A stretch of DNA of 64,000 bases from QHXW01 sp963847515 (GTDB lineage Bacteria > Acidobacteriota > Terriglobia > Bryobacterales > Bryobacteraceae). The stretch's first letter is position 1; each line of letters starts with the position of its first letter. Of this stretch, positions 44,801 through 54,922 are shown one piece after another. Location: the NCBI GenBank assembly GCA_963847515.1, contig CAWKAA010000005.1:1674001-1738000 (forward strand), in the 5' to 3' direction. The position numbers were made by a program, and so were the translations under genes. The notes below the pieces were generated by a model. That model had not been told where the DNA came from and ran no database searches. It saw only the letters and a program-made list of their open reading frames with translations.

Positions 44801-46261
44801 TTAGCGCGCAAGCCGGACAACGATCTGCGTGGCGATTGAGTTGAATGCTGCCGCCAGTTCTGACGGATCGGGGGCATCGGCAAAGTAACCCGTGGTCTGT
44901 CCTTTTTGCTGTTGAAAGAACGTTTGGGCGGTGGGATCCGGATCGCTCTCCATTGATGGATCATTCGCCATCTTTCGCAGCAGCAGAGTATCCGGGGGAT
45001 CGTTGGGGTCGTTGCCCTCGAGCGCAATAGTATAGATGGACGGACTCAAGACCGTGTCCGTTCTGATCTTGGTCCCCTCGTTATCAAGCGCGTTGGTGGA
45101 GGCCACGATGATCTGTCGCGGGGACGTAGCCGTGGACAAGTCGGCAGACAACCCGTTGTAGGGGAAGTTAGAGTTGTTCACGCTATAGGCTCCAGCCAAT
45201 GCATTACCGTAAAAATCGTTGGCCGGCATCGCGCTAATGTCGTTGGGCAGCTTGGTTAAGCCGCCCGCAAACTGGCAACCGCTGCTGTTCGCAGTCGCGG
45301 TCTCGCTGGATGTGGAGGCGCTGTTATTGAGAACGCTCATGACACCGGCAGTAGTGCCGGTGACTTTGGGACCGCCGGCCCATTGCGCGATCACGCCGAC
45401 GAGGGGTTTGCCGGCTGCATCGCAACTTCCGGGATTGATGCGCAGGTTCGTGTAATCGGCGACAAATCCGTTCGGCCGGCCATCGGTCATTAGAACGATG
45501 ACATTGGTCCGCGTGGTACTGGCGATCGCTCGAATCTGGTTGTATGCCTGCTCCACTGCCCCGCTGGTATTGGTGTTTCCACCGCAGTTGATCTGTCCGA
45601 TTAAGGAAGCCACGGTATTGCCGTTGGCGTCAGGCTGGTTAAATGATGTGGTGGGAGCATAGACAAACGAGGAGGAACCGAAAATGACCAGGCCCAGCAT
45701 ATCGCGGCCGGGTGCAAAGTAATTGAGGAATTGCGCGGCATCCTGTTTCATGACGGCGCACGCTGTGGTGCCCTGAAACGGGTTGTTCATTGAACTGGAC
45801 CGGTCAAGAGCCAGCATGACCAAGGCGTCCCGGCGGCCGGCTTGGGCAGATATAGAGATAGTAGTCGCCTCCGTGCCGAACACGCGCAAGAAGTAGAGGG
45901 GGGCCGTGGCACTGGCTGTGGCCGATACGGTGCGGTAATTGACGACGCTGGAGTCATCGATCACCGGCGGAGCAAAAGTTACGTTACTGGTGCCCCAATA
46001 ACCGCTCGGAAAATTGGCATTGAAAAATCGCGTGGCAGCATCCTGCGCGTTGGCTCTCTGCGTGGAGCCGTCGCCGCCATTCGCCAGGCTTTGAGCGCCC
46101 GCCAGCACCGCCGCGTCAACTGCGCTGGATAACTTCGCCCGAATCATGTAGAGCACACTCACGTCTATGGCCAGGCCTACCATGGGCACCAGAAGTACCA
46201 GGCTTAGGGTGGTTAGAATGACCGCGAATCCCTTACGATGTCGCATCGCATCTTTGCTCAT
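44801..46261 (-). CDS. TadG-like pilus assembly protein with vWA domain
   Basis: A 486-residue protein with an N-terminal membrane anchor (FAVILTTLSLVLLVPMVGLAIDV), a Flp-like YMIRAKLSSAVDAAVLAGAQ helix and a von Willebrand A domain (MLALDRSSSMN, the MIDAS DxSxS; later LMTDGRPNGF). It is typical of TadG/pilus-tip adhesins of Tad systems. Directly downstream of two TadE-like genes (25 and 21 bp gaps). It probably acts in the envelope as an assembly or surface factor. Confidence 0.82.
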   Translation of the reverse strand: MSKDAMRHRKGFAVILTTLSLVLLVPMVGLAIDVSVLYMIRAKLSSAVDAAVLAGAQSLANGGDGSTQRANAQDAATRFFNANFPSGYWGTSNVTFAPPVIDDSSVVNYRTVSATASATAPLYFLRVFGTEATTISISAQAGRRDALVMLALDRSSSMNNPFQGTTACAVMKQDAAQFLNYFAPGRDMLGLVIFGSSSFVYAPTTSFNQPDANGNTVASLIGQINCGGNTNTSGAVEQAYNQIRAIASTTRTNVIVLMTDGRPNGFVADYTNLRINPGSCDAAGKPLVGVIAQWAGGPKVTGTTAGVMSVLNNSASTSSETATANSSGCQFAGGLTKLPNDISAMPANDFYGNALAGAYSVNNSNFPYNGLSADLSTATSPRQIIVASTNALDNEGTKIRTDTVLSPSIYTIALEGNDPNDPPDTLLLRKMANDPSMESDPDPTAQTFFQQQKGQTTGYFADAPDPSELAAAFNSIATQIVVRLAR

Positions 46262-46286
46262 ACGTTCTCCAGTCCATCAGAAGGTC

Positions 46287-46922
46287 CTAAAAAGTCGCGT
46301 TGGAGTACGACGCCAGTCCGTTGAACATGCCTGGCACGGCCAGATCCGGCGCGGTAAAGTAGCTCTCGGCCATATAAGCAATCTCGCCATTGTTCAGTGT
46401 CAGGAGGTTAGCGAAACCGTCCGCACGGGCAGACGCATCGCTCGAGTAGTTCTTGATATATCCCGTTGTTGCATCGATGAGTGAAGAATTGGGCGAGCCG
46501 TAATTGGTTTGAAAAAGCGAGTTATTGCCGATCACAATACGGCGCATGACCACTACGTGTCCAACGTTATTGCAGCCAGGGCATTGCGCAGCCCCGATTT
46601 TCTGCAACGTGGAAAGCACCACGACGCCGTTTCCGGAAGTGGCGCCGGTCACGTTGCCGGGGTTGCTCTGCAGACTCAGTTGCTGGGCCAGGTGTCGGGT
46701 CAGCAGGTCCTGCATGCCCTGCTTGGAGAAATCTGCTCCCTGGGCGTACATGTGCGCAACATCGCGCGTGAGCTGGACACTCTCCATGGCCCGGATCAGC
46801 GCAAAACCGTAAGTAAAGAGTCCCAGGACGATGGGGATGATGAGGAAAGACGATACGAGAACGAACTCGATCGCTGCCGCTCCTCTGTCGCCGTGTTTCT
46901 TAAGAATGGGTGTGTCGTTCAT
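46287..46922 (-). CDS. TadE-like pseudopilin
   Basis: A 211-residue TadE/TadF-type protein with the pseudopilin start GDRGAAAIEFVLVSSFLIIPIVLGLF, whose Glu and hydrophobic stretch resemble a prepilin cleavage region. The remaining exported part has a Cys pair (AAQCPGCNNVG). It should be processed by a prepilin peptidase and help organise the Tad pilus. Confidence 0.78.
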   Translation of the reverse strand: MNDTPILKKHGDRGAAAIEFVLVSSFLIIPIVLGLFTYGFALIRAMESVQLTRDVAHMYAQGADFSKQGMQDLLTRHLAQQLSLQSNPGNVTGATSGNGVVVLSTLQKIGAAQCPGCNNVGHVVVMRRIVIGNNSLFQTNYGSPNSSLIDATTGYIKNYSSDASARADGFANLLTLNNGEIAYMAESYFTAPDLAVPGMFNGLASYSNATF

Positions 46923-46943
46923 ATCTCCTCCTCGACGAGTGGC

Positions 46944-47447
46944 CTACGGACACGAGGCCGGCTGAGGGTTGACTGCCGCCGGGCAGCCGCCCACCGGACA
47001 AGCTTCTAAGACGTCGGATGCCTCGGTGGTAATCGGCACCGGGCTCCCGCTCTTGAAGAGAGCGCCAAGCGGCGTATACGCGTATCCCTGCACACTCACT
47101 TGCACGACATTGCCCGGTGTGGGACTGGTTGTGGCTTTTCCGGAAGGGTCAAAGTAAGTCACGGACACAAGGCACGCGTTATTGGAGCCATTCAGAAAAC
47201 CCATCGCGCTGTTCTGCACCACTTTGGTGACGGAGTCATTCAGATATGCGTCGCCGGGTAACAGTTGGCCGGTAACGGCGAAACGTACGCCATCCCGAGC
47301 CGCTGTGGTGAGAGTGGACTTAACGAAGATCGAGAGGGATAAGTCAAGCACGAGCAGAATTAAACTAAATAGGATCAAGCAAACCAAGCCTCCCTCGATA
47401 GTCTGACTGCCGCGCTGGCGCTTCTTTCGTTGTAGTTGACTGTTCAT
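46944..47447 (-). CDS. TadE-like pseudopilin
   Basis: A 167-residue TadE-family protein, first gene of the TadE-TadE-TadG block. It begins with basic residues and GSQTIEGGLVCLILFSLILLVLDL, then a periplasmic domain with disulfide-capable Cys at its end (EACPVGGCP). It is only 21 bp from the next TadE gene, so the three are one transcript. No TadA/B/C or CpaC genes are in the window. Confidence 0.76.
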   Translation of the reverse strand: MNSQLQRKKRQRGSQTIEGGLVCLILFSLILLVLDLSLSIFVKSTLTTAARDGVRFAVTGQLLPGDAYLNDSVTKVVQNSAMGFLNGSNNACLVSVTYFDPSGKATTSPTPGNVVQVSVQGYAYTPLGALFKSGSPVPITTEASDVLEACPVGGCPAAVNPQPASCP

Positions 47448-47988
47448 TGCCTGTTCATCCTTCTCTGAATGCGAGGCCTCAGAAGCAATTTTGCATCGCC
47501 ATATCTACAAAAGTTATCTTGCAAACGCCATACCAACGAGTACATCTTTGGTAAATGATTGAGGGTGCGGCAGACATCCGATGGAGGGGAGCCGCCGCCG
47601 AGTGACAGGCTGGCACAATTTACAACAATTTGTCACTGTAAAGCGTTGGTTTAATGGATAGTTATCTATGTAGGCCGGTTTGCAGAAAGGAGGCGACTCC
47701 GCACGCTGGTGGTACGATTTCCGGGTGTCTGCGATGCCCGCTGCGGCCCTGGTAAAACCGTTCGGCAAGACGAAAAGACAGATGGCTTTTGTCGTCCTGG
47801 TGATCGGAGTCTCGACGCTTTTCGGGACGCTCATCAATGTAAGTCATCCTATTTTCGGATGTTTGAGAAACTGGAAAACGCGCGGACTCCCTTGGATTCC
47901 TCCAGACGCGGTTTTCTCAGAGTTCGTTTTCTGCGGACCCCGTTTTCTGCGTTGGCGTGCGAGCGGAGATGTGGAACGACCTTGCCGA
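47448..47988. other. Intergenic region with one possible small membrane ORF
   Basis: The 541-bp gap upstream of the TadE genes is AT-rich and probably holds their promoter. A plus-strand frame from ATG 47734 encodes MPAAALVKPFGKTKRQMAFV and a hydrophobic stretch VVLVIGVSTLFGTLI, but then runs antisense through the PEP-CTERM gene, so at best it is a small anchored peptide. I list it as possible rather than as a gene. Confidence 0.3.
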
Positions 47989-48606
47989 TTAAGTAGACCG
48001 CCTTCGTCGCGCCACGCCCACAATACCCAGCAGTCCCATGCCGAGAAGAAGGAGGTTCTTCGGTTCCGGCACTGGGGATTCCGACCAAGTTCCCGGGTCG
48101 GAACTCACCTGGCCCACCCTTTTGCCAACTAGAGGGAGGGGGAGCGAGCCAGCCGCACTCAGACGTACGTCGTCAGCGACGATACCAGGGAGGTTCTCGG
48201 TAAGGATCCGTGCCGTACGGCCGCTGGCAGGCCCCGTTACGAGCCAGGACCAGGTAGATATCGCGCCCGCGGAATCCGTTCCGACGTTCAGTTCTGTGTC
48301 AGCTGGAATCCCATCGGTGAGCGTGACGCCGCCCGACGTGATGCTGAATGCGAGGGGGGTGATCAAGGTAAGTGACATATCTGAAGACAATGGCGCGGCC
48401 ACGGTAAATGAGCCGGTGACGTTACACACGGGGGGACACCCGAAAGCCGGGTCGGGGAATTCGTCAAATGGATTACCGGTGTAGATGTAGACAGTGCTTG
48501 CGTAGGCGGGACGAACCGATGCCCCGGCACTGAGCCACAGAGCGAGCAAACAGGGCACTACGAACCGAATCTTGTATCCTGCAATCATAGCCGGCTTCCT
48601 TTGCAA
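47989..48606 (-). CDS. PEP-CTERM sorting-signal protein
   Basis: A 205-residue exported protein: signal peptide (FVVPCLLALWLSAGAS), a beta-rich middle with two CPP/CN Cys, and a PEP-CTERM tail PVPEPKNLLLLGMGLLGIVG followed by an arginine cluster. Such tails are processed by an exosortase and tend to accompany exopolysaccharide production, which fits the cluster at 56-64 kb. The central domain is not recognised. Confidence 0.82.
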   Translation of the reverse strand: MQRKPAMIAGYKIRFVVPCLLALWLSAGASVRPAYASTVYIYTGNPFDEFPDPAFGCPPVCNVTGSFTVAAPLSSDMSLTLITPLAFSITSGGVTLTDGIPADTELNVGTDSAGAISTWSWLVTGPASGRTARILTENLPGIVADDVRLSAAGSLPLPLVGKRVGQVSSDPGTWSESPVPEPKNLLLLGMGLLGIVGVARRRRST

Positions 48607-48693
48607 AGCATAGACAACCCCCGGACATTACCTAAGTCGTGAATCTTCGTGCGGAATTGAAGTTGGCGCTCATTCCGCGGATATGCGACCGCT

Positions 48694-48723
48694 ATTATTG
48701 GCAACTCGAAAGAGGTTTGTCAA
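48694..48723 (-). promoter_or_regulatory. Probable sigma70 promoter of the PEP-CTERM gene
   Basis: Minus strand TTGACA (48723-48718), then 18 bases, then AATAAT (48699-48694), about 90 bp before the start codon. The -35 is consensus and the -10 matches five of six positions. Confidence 0.45.
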
Positions 48724-48762
48724 GGTGCATTACCGGCGAACGAAAACCCGTTGCCAAAAATG

Positions 48763-48792
48763 CATTAAAAATGGGTCCATTAAAAATGGGTC
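48763..48792. repeat. Two exact 15-bp tandem units at the RAYT left end
   Basis: CATTAAAAATGGGTC occurs twice head to tail (48763-48777, 48778-48792). The second unit's last bases are also the first bases of the left inverted repeat, as at the other end where the inverted repeat leads into another tandem array. Confidence 0.75.
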
Positions 48793-49612
48793 AGCCTGAA
48801 CTGCGCGATTTTCTCGGATTTTCTTGGCGGCGCCTTCCTCTCAAAAAAGTGCCCACTGATCCCTCGGTTCAACCGCCCAGCTCGCGGGCGCGGTCTCTTT
48901 CTTCGGCCGCCCGCGTTTCCAATACCGCCCGAATCGCTGTGACATCTCGCTGACAAAACTCGTGTCTCCAAACGGCCGTCCCGCATACGTGCAGCGCCGC
49001 AGCGCGGAGCTAGCCTCCAATTCCTCCTCGCCCAAAACCTGATCCCATTCTGCGGCCCGGCCCTCACGCCGCCACCATTCCATATCCAAGATTCCGGCCG
49101 CATCCATACCGGATCGGTGTGCCGCGGCACTCGACCAGCGGTAGTCCGACGCGCCTCGCACCATTCCAGCCCGCAATGGATTCCGCTCCACATATGCCAA
49201 CGCCGTTCCAGAGATGATTCCGCTCCAACAGGCAGGCGAAGAAGCGATTCTGCCAGAGGTGGCCCGTGCGCCCCGAGCGCGCGTTGTAGTATTGCGCGTA
49301 ACGTCCGTGAACGCGCCGCAACAGAACGGCCAGCGAGTCCTCCGGTTCCGGCACGGCGATCAGGTGCACATGGTTGGTCATGAGGCACCAGCCCAGGAGG
49401 CTGGCTTGCGCATCCTGCAAGTTGGCTTGCAAGAGCCGAAGATAGGTGGTGCGATCCTGATCAGAAGAGAAAGTTTCGCGGCGGTCGACACCCCGCTGCG
49501 TGATGTGGCACGGCATTCCCGGCAGTACGCATCGGCTGCGTCGTGGCATACGCTGGGAGAGCGGTGCCGGGCGTGGGGATGTCTCGGAATAAATCGCGCA
49601 GTTCAGGCTGAC
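48790..49612. mobile_element. RAYT element with 22-bp terminal inverted repeats
   Basis: A perfect 22-bp inverted repeat beginning GTCAGCCTGAAC is found at 48790-48811 and 49591-49612, enclosing a single REP-associated tyrosine transposase gene. Outside both ends lie short tandem repeats starting with GAC or GGTC-type units (48763-48792 and 49610-49659), which read outward in the same polarity. The compact 823-bp unit matches a REPtron-like arrangement. It sits between the PEP-CTERM gene and a truncated S1/P1-like coding fragment. Confidence 0.7.
48841..49549 (-). CDS. REP-associated tyrosine transposase (RAYT), one frameshift
   Basis: A Y1/HUH transposase of the IS200-like RAYT group, about 236 residues after correction. 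It starts MPRRSRCVLPGMPCHITQRG, then has the HUH pair in MTNHVHLI and the candidate catalytic Tyr in GRYAQYYNARSGRTGHLWQNRFF, then the conserved YVERNPLRAGMV and RWSSAAAH. One extra base near 49207 breaks the frame between NHLW and TALAYVERNP; both sides are conserved. The extended frame upstream belongs to another gene fragment, so the start at 49549 is preferred. It may be inactive if the frameshift is real. Confidence 0.85.
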
Positions 49613-49659
49613 GGGTTTTTTCTTGACGGGTTTTTTCTTTTTGGACGGGTTTTTTCTTT
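49610..49659. repeat. GACGGGTTTTTTCTT tandem array at the RAYT right end
   Basis: Three units beginning GACGGGTTTTTTCTT, 15-19 bp apart, start inside the last bases of the right inverted repeat. Read on the minus strand they encode a lysine-rich KKKKPVKKKPV stretch that follows the truncated fragment upstream. They mirror the 15-bp tandem repeats at the left end in position but not in sequence. Confidence 0.7.
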
Positions 49660-49828
49660 GGGCCTTGAGAAATGCAGGGCCGTTTGCCGGGATTGCTTCG
49701 ACCGCCGCTAGGTTGGCGAGGGTGTGCCCGCGGATACCCCAGGCACTGATACTCTGCATCCCTATCACTTGTACACTGAGGATGGAAATGGCCTGGTTTT
49801 TCACAATGCGCGACAAGTAATTTTTCAT
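49658..49828 (-). pseudogene. N-terminal fragment of an S1/P1 nuclease-like or zinc phospholipase-like secreted protein
   Basis: Reads a signal-like start (SILSVQVIGMQSISAWG), then WGIRGHTLANLAAVEAIPANGPAFLKAQ, similar to the mature N-terminus (WG..GH..n..A...LP...PAFL) of secreted zinc-dependent S1/P1-like proteins of Acidobacteriota. The rest is missing: the frame passes into lysine-rich repeat DNA and the RAYT. No other part of the gene is seen beyond the transposon, so insertion with deletion is likely. Confidence 0.4.
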
Positions 49829-49941
49829 CGCCCTATCTTATCGAACGCAAGGGGAGGCGCACGGCTGCTTCGCCGAAATGCTGCTTGCCACTGGAGTGCG
49901 CAGAGGCCGGAAACTGACAACTCGTCGTGCAGACTGCTAAA

Positions 49942-49957
49942 CCGCACATGAGTGCGG
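49942..49957 (-). terminator. Possible weak terminator after the RHS gene
   Basis: CCGCAC-atga-GTGCGG forms a 6-bp hairpin (49942-49957) about 60 bp after the RHS stop on the minus strand, followed by only TTTAG. It could end or stabilise the long transcript; the T-run is poor. Confidence 0.3.
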
Positions 49958-50014
49958 GTTCCAGTCATGCGGACCGGCCCGACGCGGTATTCCCAGATTC
50001 GCGTCCGGTTTTTC

Positions 50015-53000
50015 CTAGGGTGGCGGTCGATACCCCCAGATAGAATAGCCAGTGACAGGGACAACGGGCACCCGATATGCTTCCATTAAGGCGTCTGCTG
50101 CATGTGTTTGACAGTCTTGCATCCCGGGTAACCACTTTCCCTGCGGGCTGGGGTTAGAGATGATTTTCAGCAGGGTCGGTATGTCTTCGTGAGGATACGC
50201 TGTCATCGAGATTAGTTCTTCCCTTTCTGCCGGCAGGTATCCTTCGCCTTCATAAAATTGACCATTCTCCATCCAGTAGGTTTCCCATTCCCACGGCCTG
50301 TGACTAATTCCCGTTATCGTACTCCAGTAGCCAGCTGCGTCCGTAATGCCAATTCCCCAGTGCTCGAAGTGCTCCAAGTAATGCCATTTTATTAAATATG
50401 CGCAATTAGGCTTCAAACCCCGACCTCCAGGGCCGACTGGCGGTGGCGGTAGCGGTGGCGGCGCCTTCTTGCCTCCACAGCAGAACTTCATATTGACTTG
50501 TTCATCAAGCAAGCATCCAAGGCCCCCTTCCATGGTTTTGTAGTATCTGCCGCCGTGCCTACAACAGATCTCACACAGGCCGAGCGGATCCATCCAATAG
50601 GTTGGCGAGTCGCCAACGTACTCATATAGGTTGATGCCCGCAGCATAGCCGATCGGGTCACGACTGATAAAACGCCCCAGTGCCGCGTTGTAATACCTGT
50701 TTCGGTAGAAGTAGATCCCGGTTTCCTCGTCGATTTGCCTGCCAGTGAAGAACCATGGATTTGCTATAACACTGTGGGACGTGCCCCAAGCATTTGCTGG
50801 AAGCGGGTTACCAGTCCCGTCTGCAACTGTTACCGACCCGTAGGCGTCATAAGCATAACGCTCAACCGGGACGGCGATGTTATTCGTGATGGCTTCGACT
50901 GACCAGAGTGCGTTCTGGTGGTAGTAGTAGGGATGGCCGCTCCGGTCCATTGTCAGGACTTCATCAATGTAGTTGCCATAAACGTAAGTCGCTTGCGTTA
51001 CATTGAGGCTATCCTGTTCCTCGATGATGCGGGCGTCATCATAGAGGTAGAAAGTCGTCGCCGGAACTCCGGCGGGGTTGGCAATCTTCTGGACACGGCG
51101 GCCTAGCGCATCGTACTGATATTGCCCAACGCCTGCGGAATCGGAATTCCGTGTAACATTTGTCAGCCGGTTCTCTTCATCGTAGGCGTACGTGTAGGTG
51201 GCATCATTCTGCAGATTCCCGTCGGCGTCGTAAGTAACGTTCGTGGCGTCGATCTGGATCAGTTCGTTGACCGCATCATGTACCCGGTTCTGGGTGACCG
51301 CGTTTGTGGTCTTACTGTTCCAGTTGCCGACCGGATCGAGATTGTAGCTGGTCTGCGTACTCGGCACAGGCACCGTGGAGCCGACCAGCGTGCCGACCTG
51401 ATACGTGATCAGACGGTCAGTGCTGTCATACTGGTAGCCTTCGGAATGAGTTGTGTCATGGCGCTTCTGCTCAAACTGCTTATTCCCCTCGTTGTCATAA
51501 GCGTAGCCGAAGCCTGCGACACGCGTGCTGCCGAAAGAGTGTTCGAGACTCACGATCCAGTCGTCGGCATTGTAAGTGTACGTGGTCAAGGTGCCATTGC
51601 GGTAACGGCGAGTCGTCACCCGGTTGCCGAGATCGTAGGCGTACTGCACGATGGGCGGAAGGGAGGCACCGTCATCGGAGTGGTCGAGCCGAACCCGCGC
51701 GTCGGTATGCTCGGTGATCACCCGGCCGCCAGGGTAAGTGACGACGCGAGTGCGGCCCGGAATGTCGTAGCTGTAGCGGACTGTCTGGCCGTTCTGGACG
51801 GTCTGCGTGACACGATTGGCGCCATCGTAGGTAAAGGTGACTGGCCAACTACCGCGCTGAGCACCGAGCACTCGGCCAGAGAGATCGTAGGTAAAGGAGT
51901 CGTTGATAGCGCTCGGATATGAACGGCCGGTAAGGAAATATAACTCGTTGTACGTGTAGCTGGTGACCTGACCAATCTGGTCGGTGCGTGTAAGGATGTT
52001 GCCCACTCCGTCGTACGATGCGGTGCGCGCCCTACCATCCGCATAGGTCTCCTGTAGCGGGCGGTTCACACTATCATAAGCGTATTGTGTTGCGTGCGAA
52101 TTGGCATCGGTGAGGCGGGTGAGATTGCCGACTGCATCGTACTGCGACTGTGTAGTATTGCTCAATGCATCCGTCGTGCTCGTGCGGCGGTTGATGGCGT
52201 CGTATGCGTACGTGGTCGCATGGCCATTGCGGTCGGTGCTTTTAAGAAGGTTGCCAACTGCGTCATACTGCGAGCTCATCGTCTTTCCCAGCGGATCCCT
52301 TGCGGTGATCACGCGATTCAGCGCATCGTAACCATAGATTGTTGTGTTTCCGTTGCCGTCTGCTTCGCTGAGGCGGTTGCCTACGGCATCATAGCTATAA
52401 CGGCTCACGAGGCCAATGCTGTCGCTCACCTGGGTTAGGCGGTTCAACGCATCGTAGCTGTTAGTGGTGACGTTCAGATTGGGAGCGGTGGTGGTAATTA
52501 CATTACCGACTCCATCATAGGTCGTCATGGTGACGTCACCCGCGGCGTTCGTTACTTGCGTTCGGCGGTTGTCGGCATCGTAGTTGTAGTTTGTAGTGTT
52601 GCCGTTCGGTTCGGTCACGGCCAGGCGATTGCCGACGGGATCGTAGGTGATCGTCGAGACCGCATCAGTGGAAGTGATGGTGTCGCTGGTCGAGCCGACC
52701 TTACGGACGACATCGATCAAGCGGTCGAGCGCATCATACTTGAAGTACGTGACCTTTCCATTGGCGTCGGTCTGGCCGGTAACCAGCTTAGAGCCGGGCG
52801 TGGCGCCACATGAGGCGCAGGAACCTAACGTGCCCGTGTCGTATTGATACTGCGTCTGCTCGCTTAAAGCGTCGGTCATCGTGATGCGGCGGTTGAGCGC
52901 ATCATAAGCGTATGTCGTGGTGTGGAAGTTGGCATCGGTCTGACTGAGCATGTTGCCGACTGGATCATATGACATGGATGTGACGTCGCCAAGGGCATCG

Positions 53001-54852
53001 GTCGTTTGAATCAGGCGATTCTGCACGTCATAATGATACGTGGTGGTGTGGCCGTTGCGGTCGGTCAATGAGGCGCGATTGTCATTGCCATCGTAGGTAT
53101 AAGTTTCTGCGTGGCCCAGCGCATCCGTCATTTTTGTCACCCGCTGGCGCACATCATACTGGTAGGAGGTGGAGTGGGCGTTGCGGTCGATGATCTGGAT
53201 TCGGTTGCCCTCGCCATCGTAAAAGGTTTGGGTGGTATGACCCGTAGCGTCGGTTTCTTTGGTCACGCGGTTCATTCCGTCGTATTGATATCTGGTGGTG
53301 TGACCGTTCGCATCGGTCGCCGACAGCACGTTGCCGACAGCGTCGTAGGTCATGGTGGTGACGTTGCCTAGCGGGTCGGTAGTTTTGATGCGATCGCCGA
53401 ATCCATCGTACTGATACGTCGTCGTGTGGCCGTTCTTGTCGGTGTCGGTGAGGACATTGCCGTGGGAGTCGTAGGTCCAACTGCGGGTTTGGCCGAGCGG
53501 GTCCGTCTCCTGAGTGCGGTTGCCGTGGGCATCGTATGTGTAAGTAGTAGTGCGGCCCCGTGGATCGGTCATGCTGGTCATCATGTTGAAGACCGGCTCG
53601 TAAGTATAAGTCGTGACGTGGCCGAGGGCATCCGTCTTTTGAATCATGTTGCCCTGAGCGTCGTACTGGTAGCTGGTGGTGTTGCCGTTGGCATCGGTCT
53701 GTGAGGCCAGCATCAAGGTGGCGGGGTCGTAGGTATAGCGGTCGTGGCGCCATCGGGGGCGATTGTTTGCGTGAGGTACCCATTCGAATCGTATTGGTAT
53801 TTCCAGACGTTCCCCCGGCCATCGGTGTTGCTCGTGGTGGAGGGCAGATAGACGCGTAACTGATTCATGGCCAATTGGGTCGCGTCGGTCGCCCAGTTAT
53901 TGGGATTGGAGAGCGTGGCGCGCGCCGTACCCTTGCTGTCTTTCACGGCTACGGGCTCGTTGTTAGCGTAGCTGTAAGAAAAAATCCGGCCGGCTTTGTC
54001 CGTTTTGCTGGCCAGTTGGTAGAGGATATTGTAGCTGTACTGGATGGAGTTGCCGTTGGGATCCGTGATTGTGGTCAGCTTGTGGCCGGTGGCGTCGTAT
54101 TGGAAGGTCGTGATCCGGCCGGCCGGGTCGGTTACTGACGTCAGTTTGTTCTGGGCATTGTAGGCCAGACTCAGGGTGCGCCCGTAGGTATCGGTGATGC
54201 TGGTGAGATTGCCGGCCGTATAGGTCAGAGTCGTGGTGTTGCCATTGCGGTCCACGATAGTGGTTAGCCGATAGACCGGACCGGCAACCAGGAACGGCGT
54301 ATTCGGGACTGCGGCAAAATTGTATGTCGTCTTGTCCTTCTTGGTGAGCGTGAAGCTGCCATCGCCATTCTTGACCAGCGTCTCAAAATAGCCCGTGGCG
54401 GTGATGAACGAGCCGCCAGGGCCGAGTTTGTAGCTTGTGACGCGGCCATTGCCATCGAACCGGAACATGGCGCCGAGTTGGCTGAATAGGAAGATGTTAT
54501 ACGAATGGGTCCAGCCGTAGCCCATCACTGTATCGACCTGTGCCCGCGAGCCGTCGGCGTTGTAGGAATTGTAGGTAAGGGAAAAGTTGAGCGTCCGCCC
54601 GCTAGCGCTTTGGGTCATGGAAGCGCTCACGCTCTCGCTGAGGTTCCCTTCGCTGTCGCTGAGGGAACTGCTCGTGTCCGAGGCCTGCGACACCGGGGGG
54701 TCTAGGCACGGGCAACTGCAGAGACACGTGCAGCTGCAAGCCTGCGGCTCCGCGCCGTAATACTTGGCCTGCGCCAGCGGCAGGAAGACCAGGAATGCGG
54801 CGAACACGGCACAACGCCAAAAGCCTCTGAGGACCAAAGACTGCTTCATCAT
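50015..54852 (-). CDS. Secreted RHS/YD-repeat protein with C-terminal tip domain (one frameshift)
   Basis: About 1,610 residues after restoring one missing base near 53738. A signal peptide (FAAFLVFLPLAQAKYYG) and Cys-rich N-terminus precede a DUF6531-like entry and several dozen YD repeats (typical YQYDAxGN, TDANGHTT) that form a beta-cocoon. The RHS core ends at GIYFYRNRYYNAALGRFISRDPIGYAAGINLYEYVGDSPTYWMDPLGL, the self-cleavage-type signature, leaving a variable tip of about 155 residues. The tip has CCR/CC pairs, a Pro-rich linker, HWGIGI and later DCQTHAADAL. It is probably an outer-surface toxin or wall protein. No immunity gene is visible in the 186 bp downstream. Confidence 0.85.
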
Positions 54853-54922
54853 AGCTACGACCCTTCTTCACGCAACCGGATGGATTCAGCCGGTCATGGG
54901 CAACAGGTGCGCTGCGTTTCGG

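Noticed and set aside
48038..48484. Plus-strand frame across the PEP-CTERM gene
   Set aside because: Antisense to a gene with a clear signal peptide and PEP-CTERM tail.
51122..53704. Long plus-strand reading frames inside the RHS gene
   Set aside because: They are antisense shadows of the repetitive YD codons and show Val/Gly/Arg-rich nonsense peptides without any family match.
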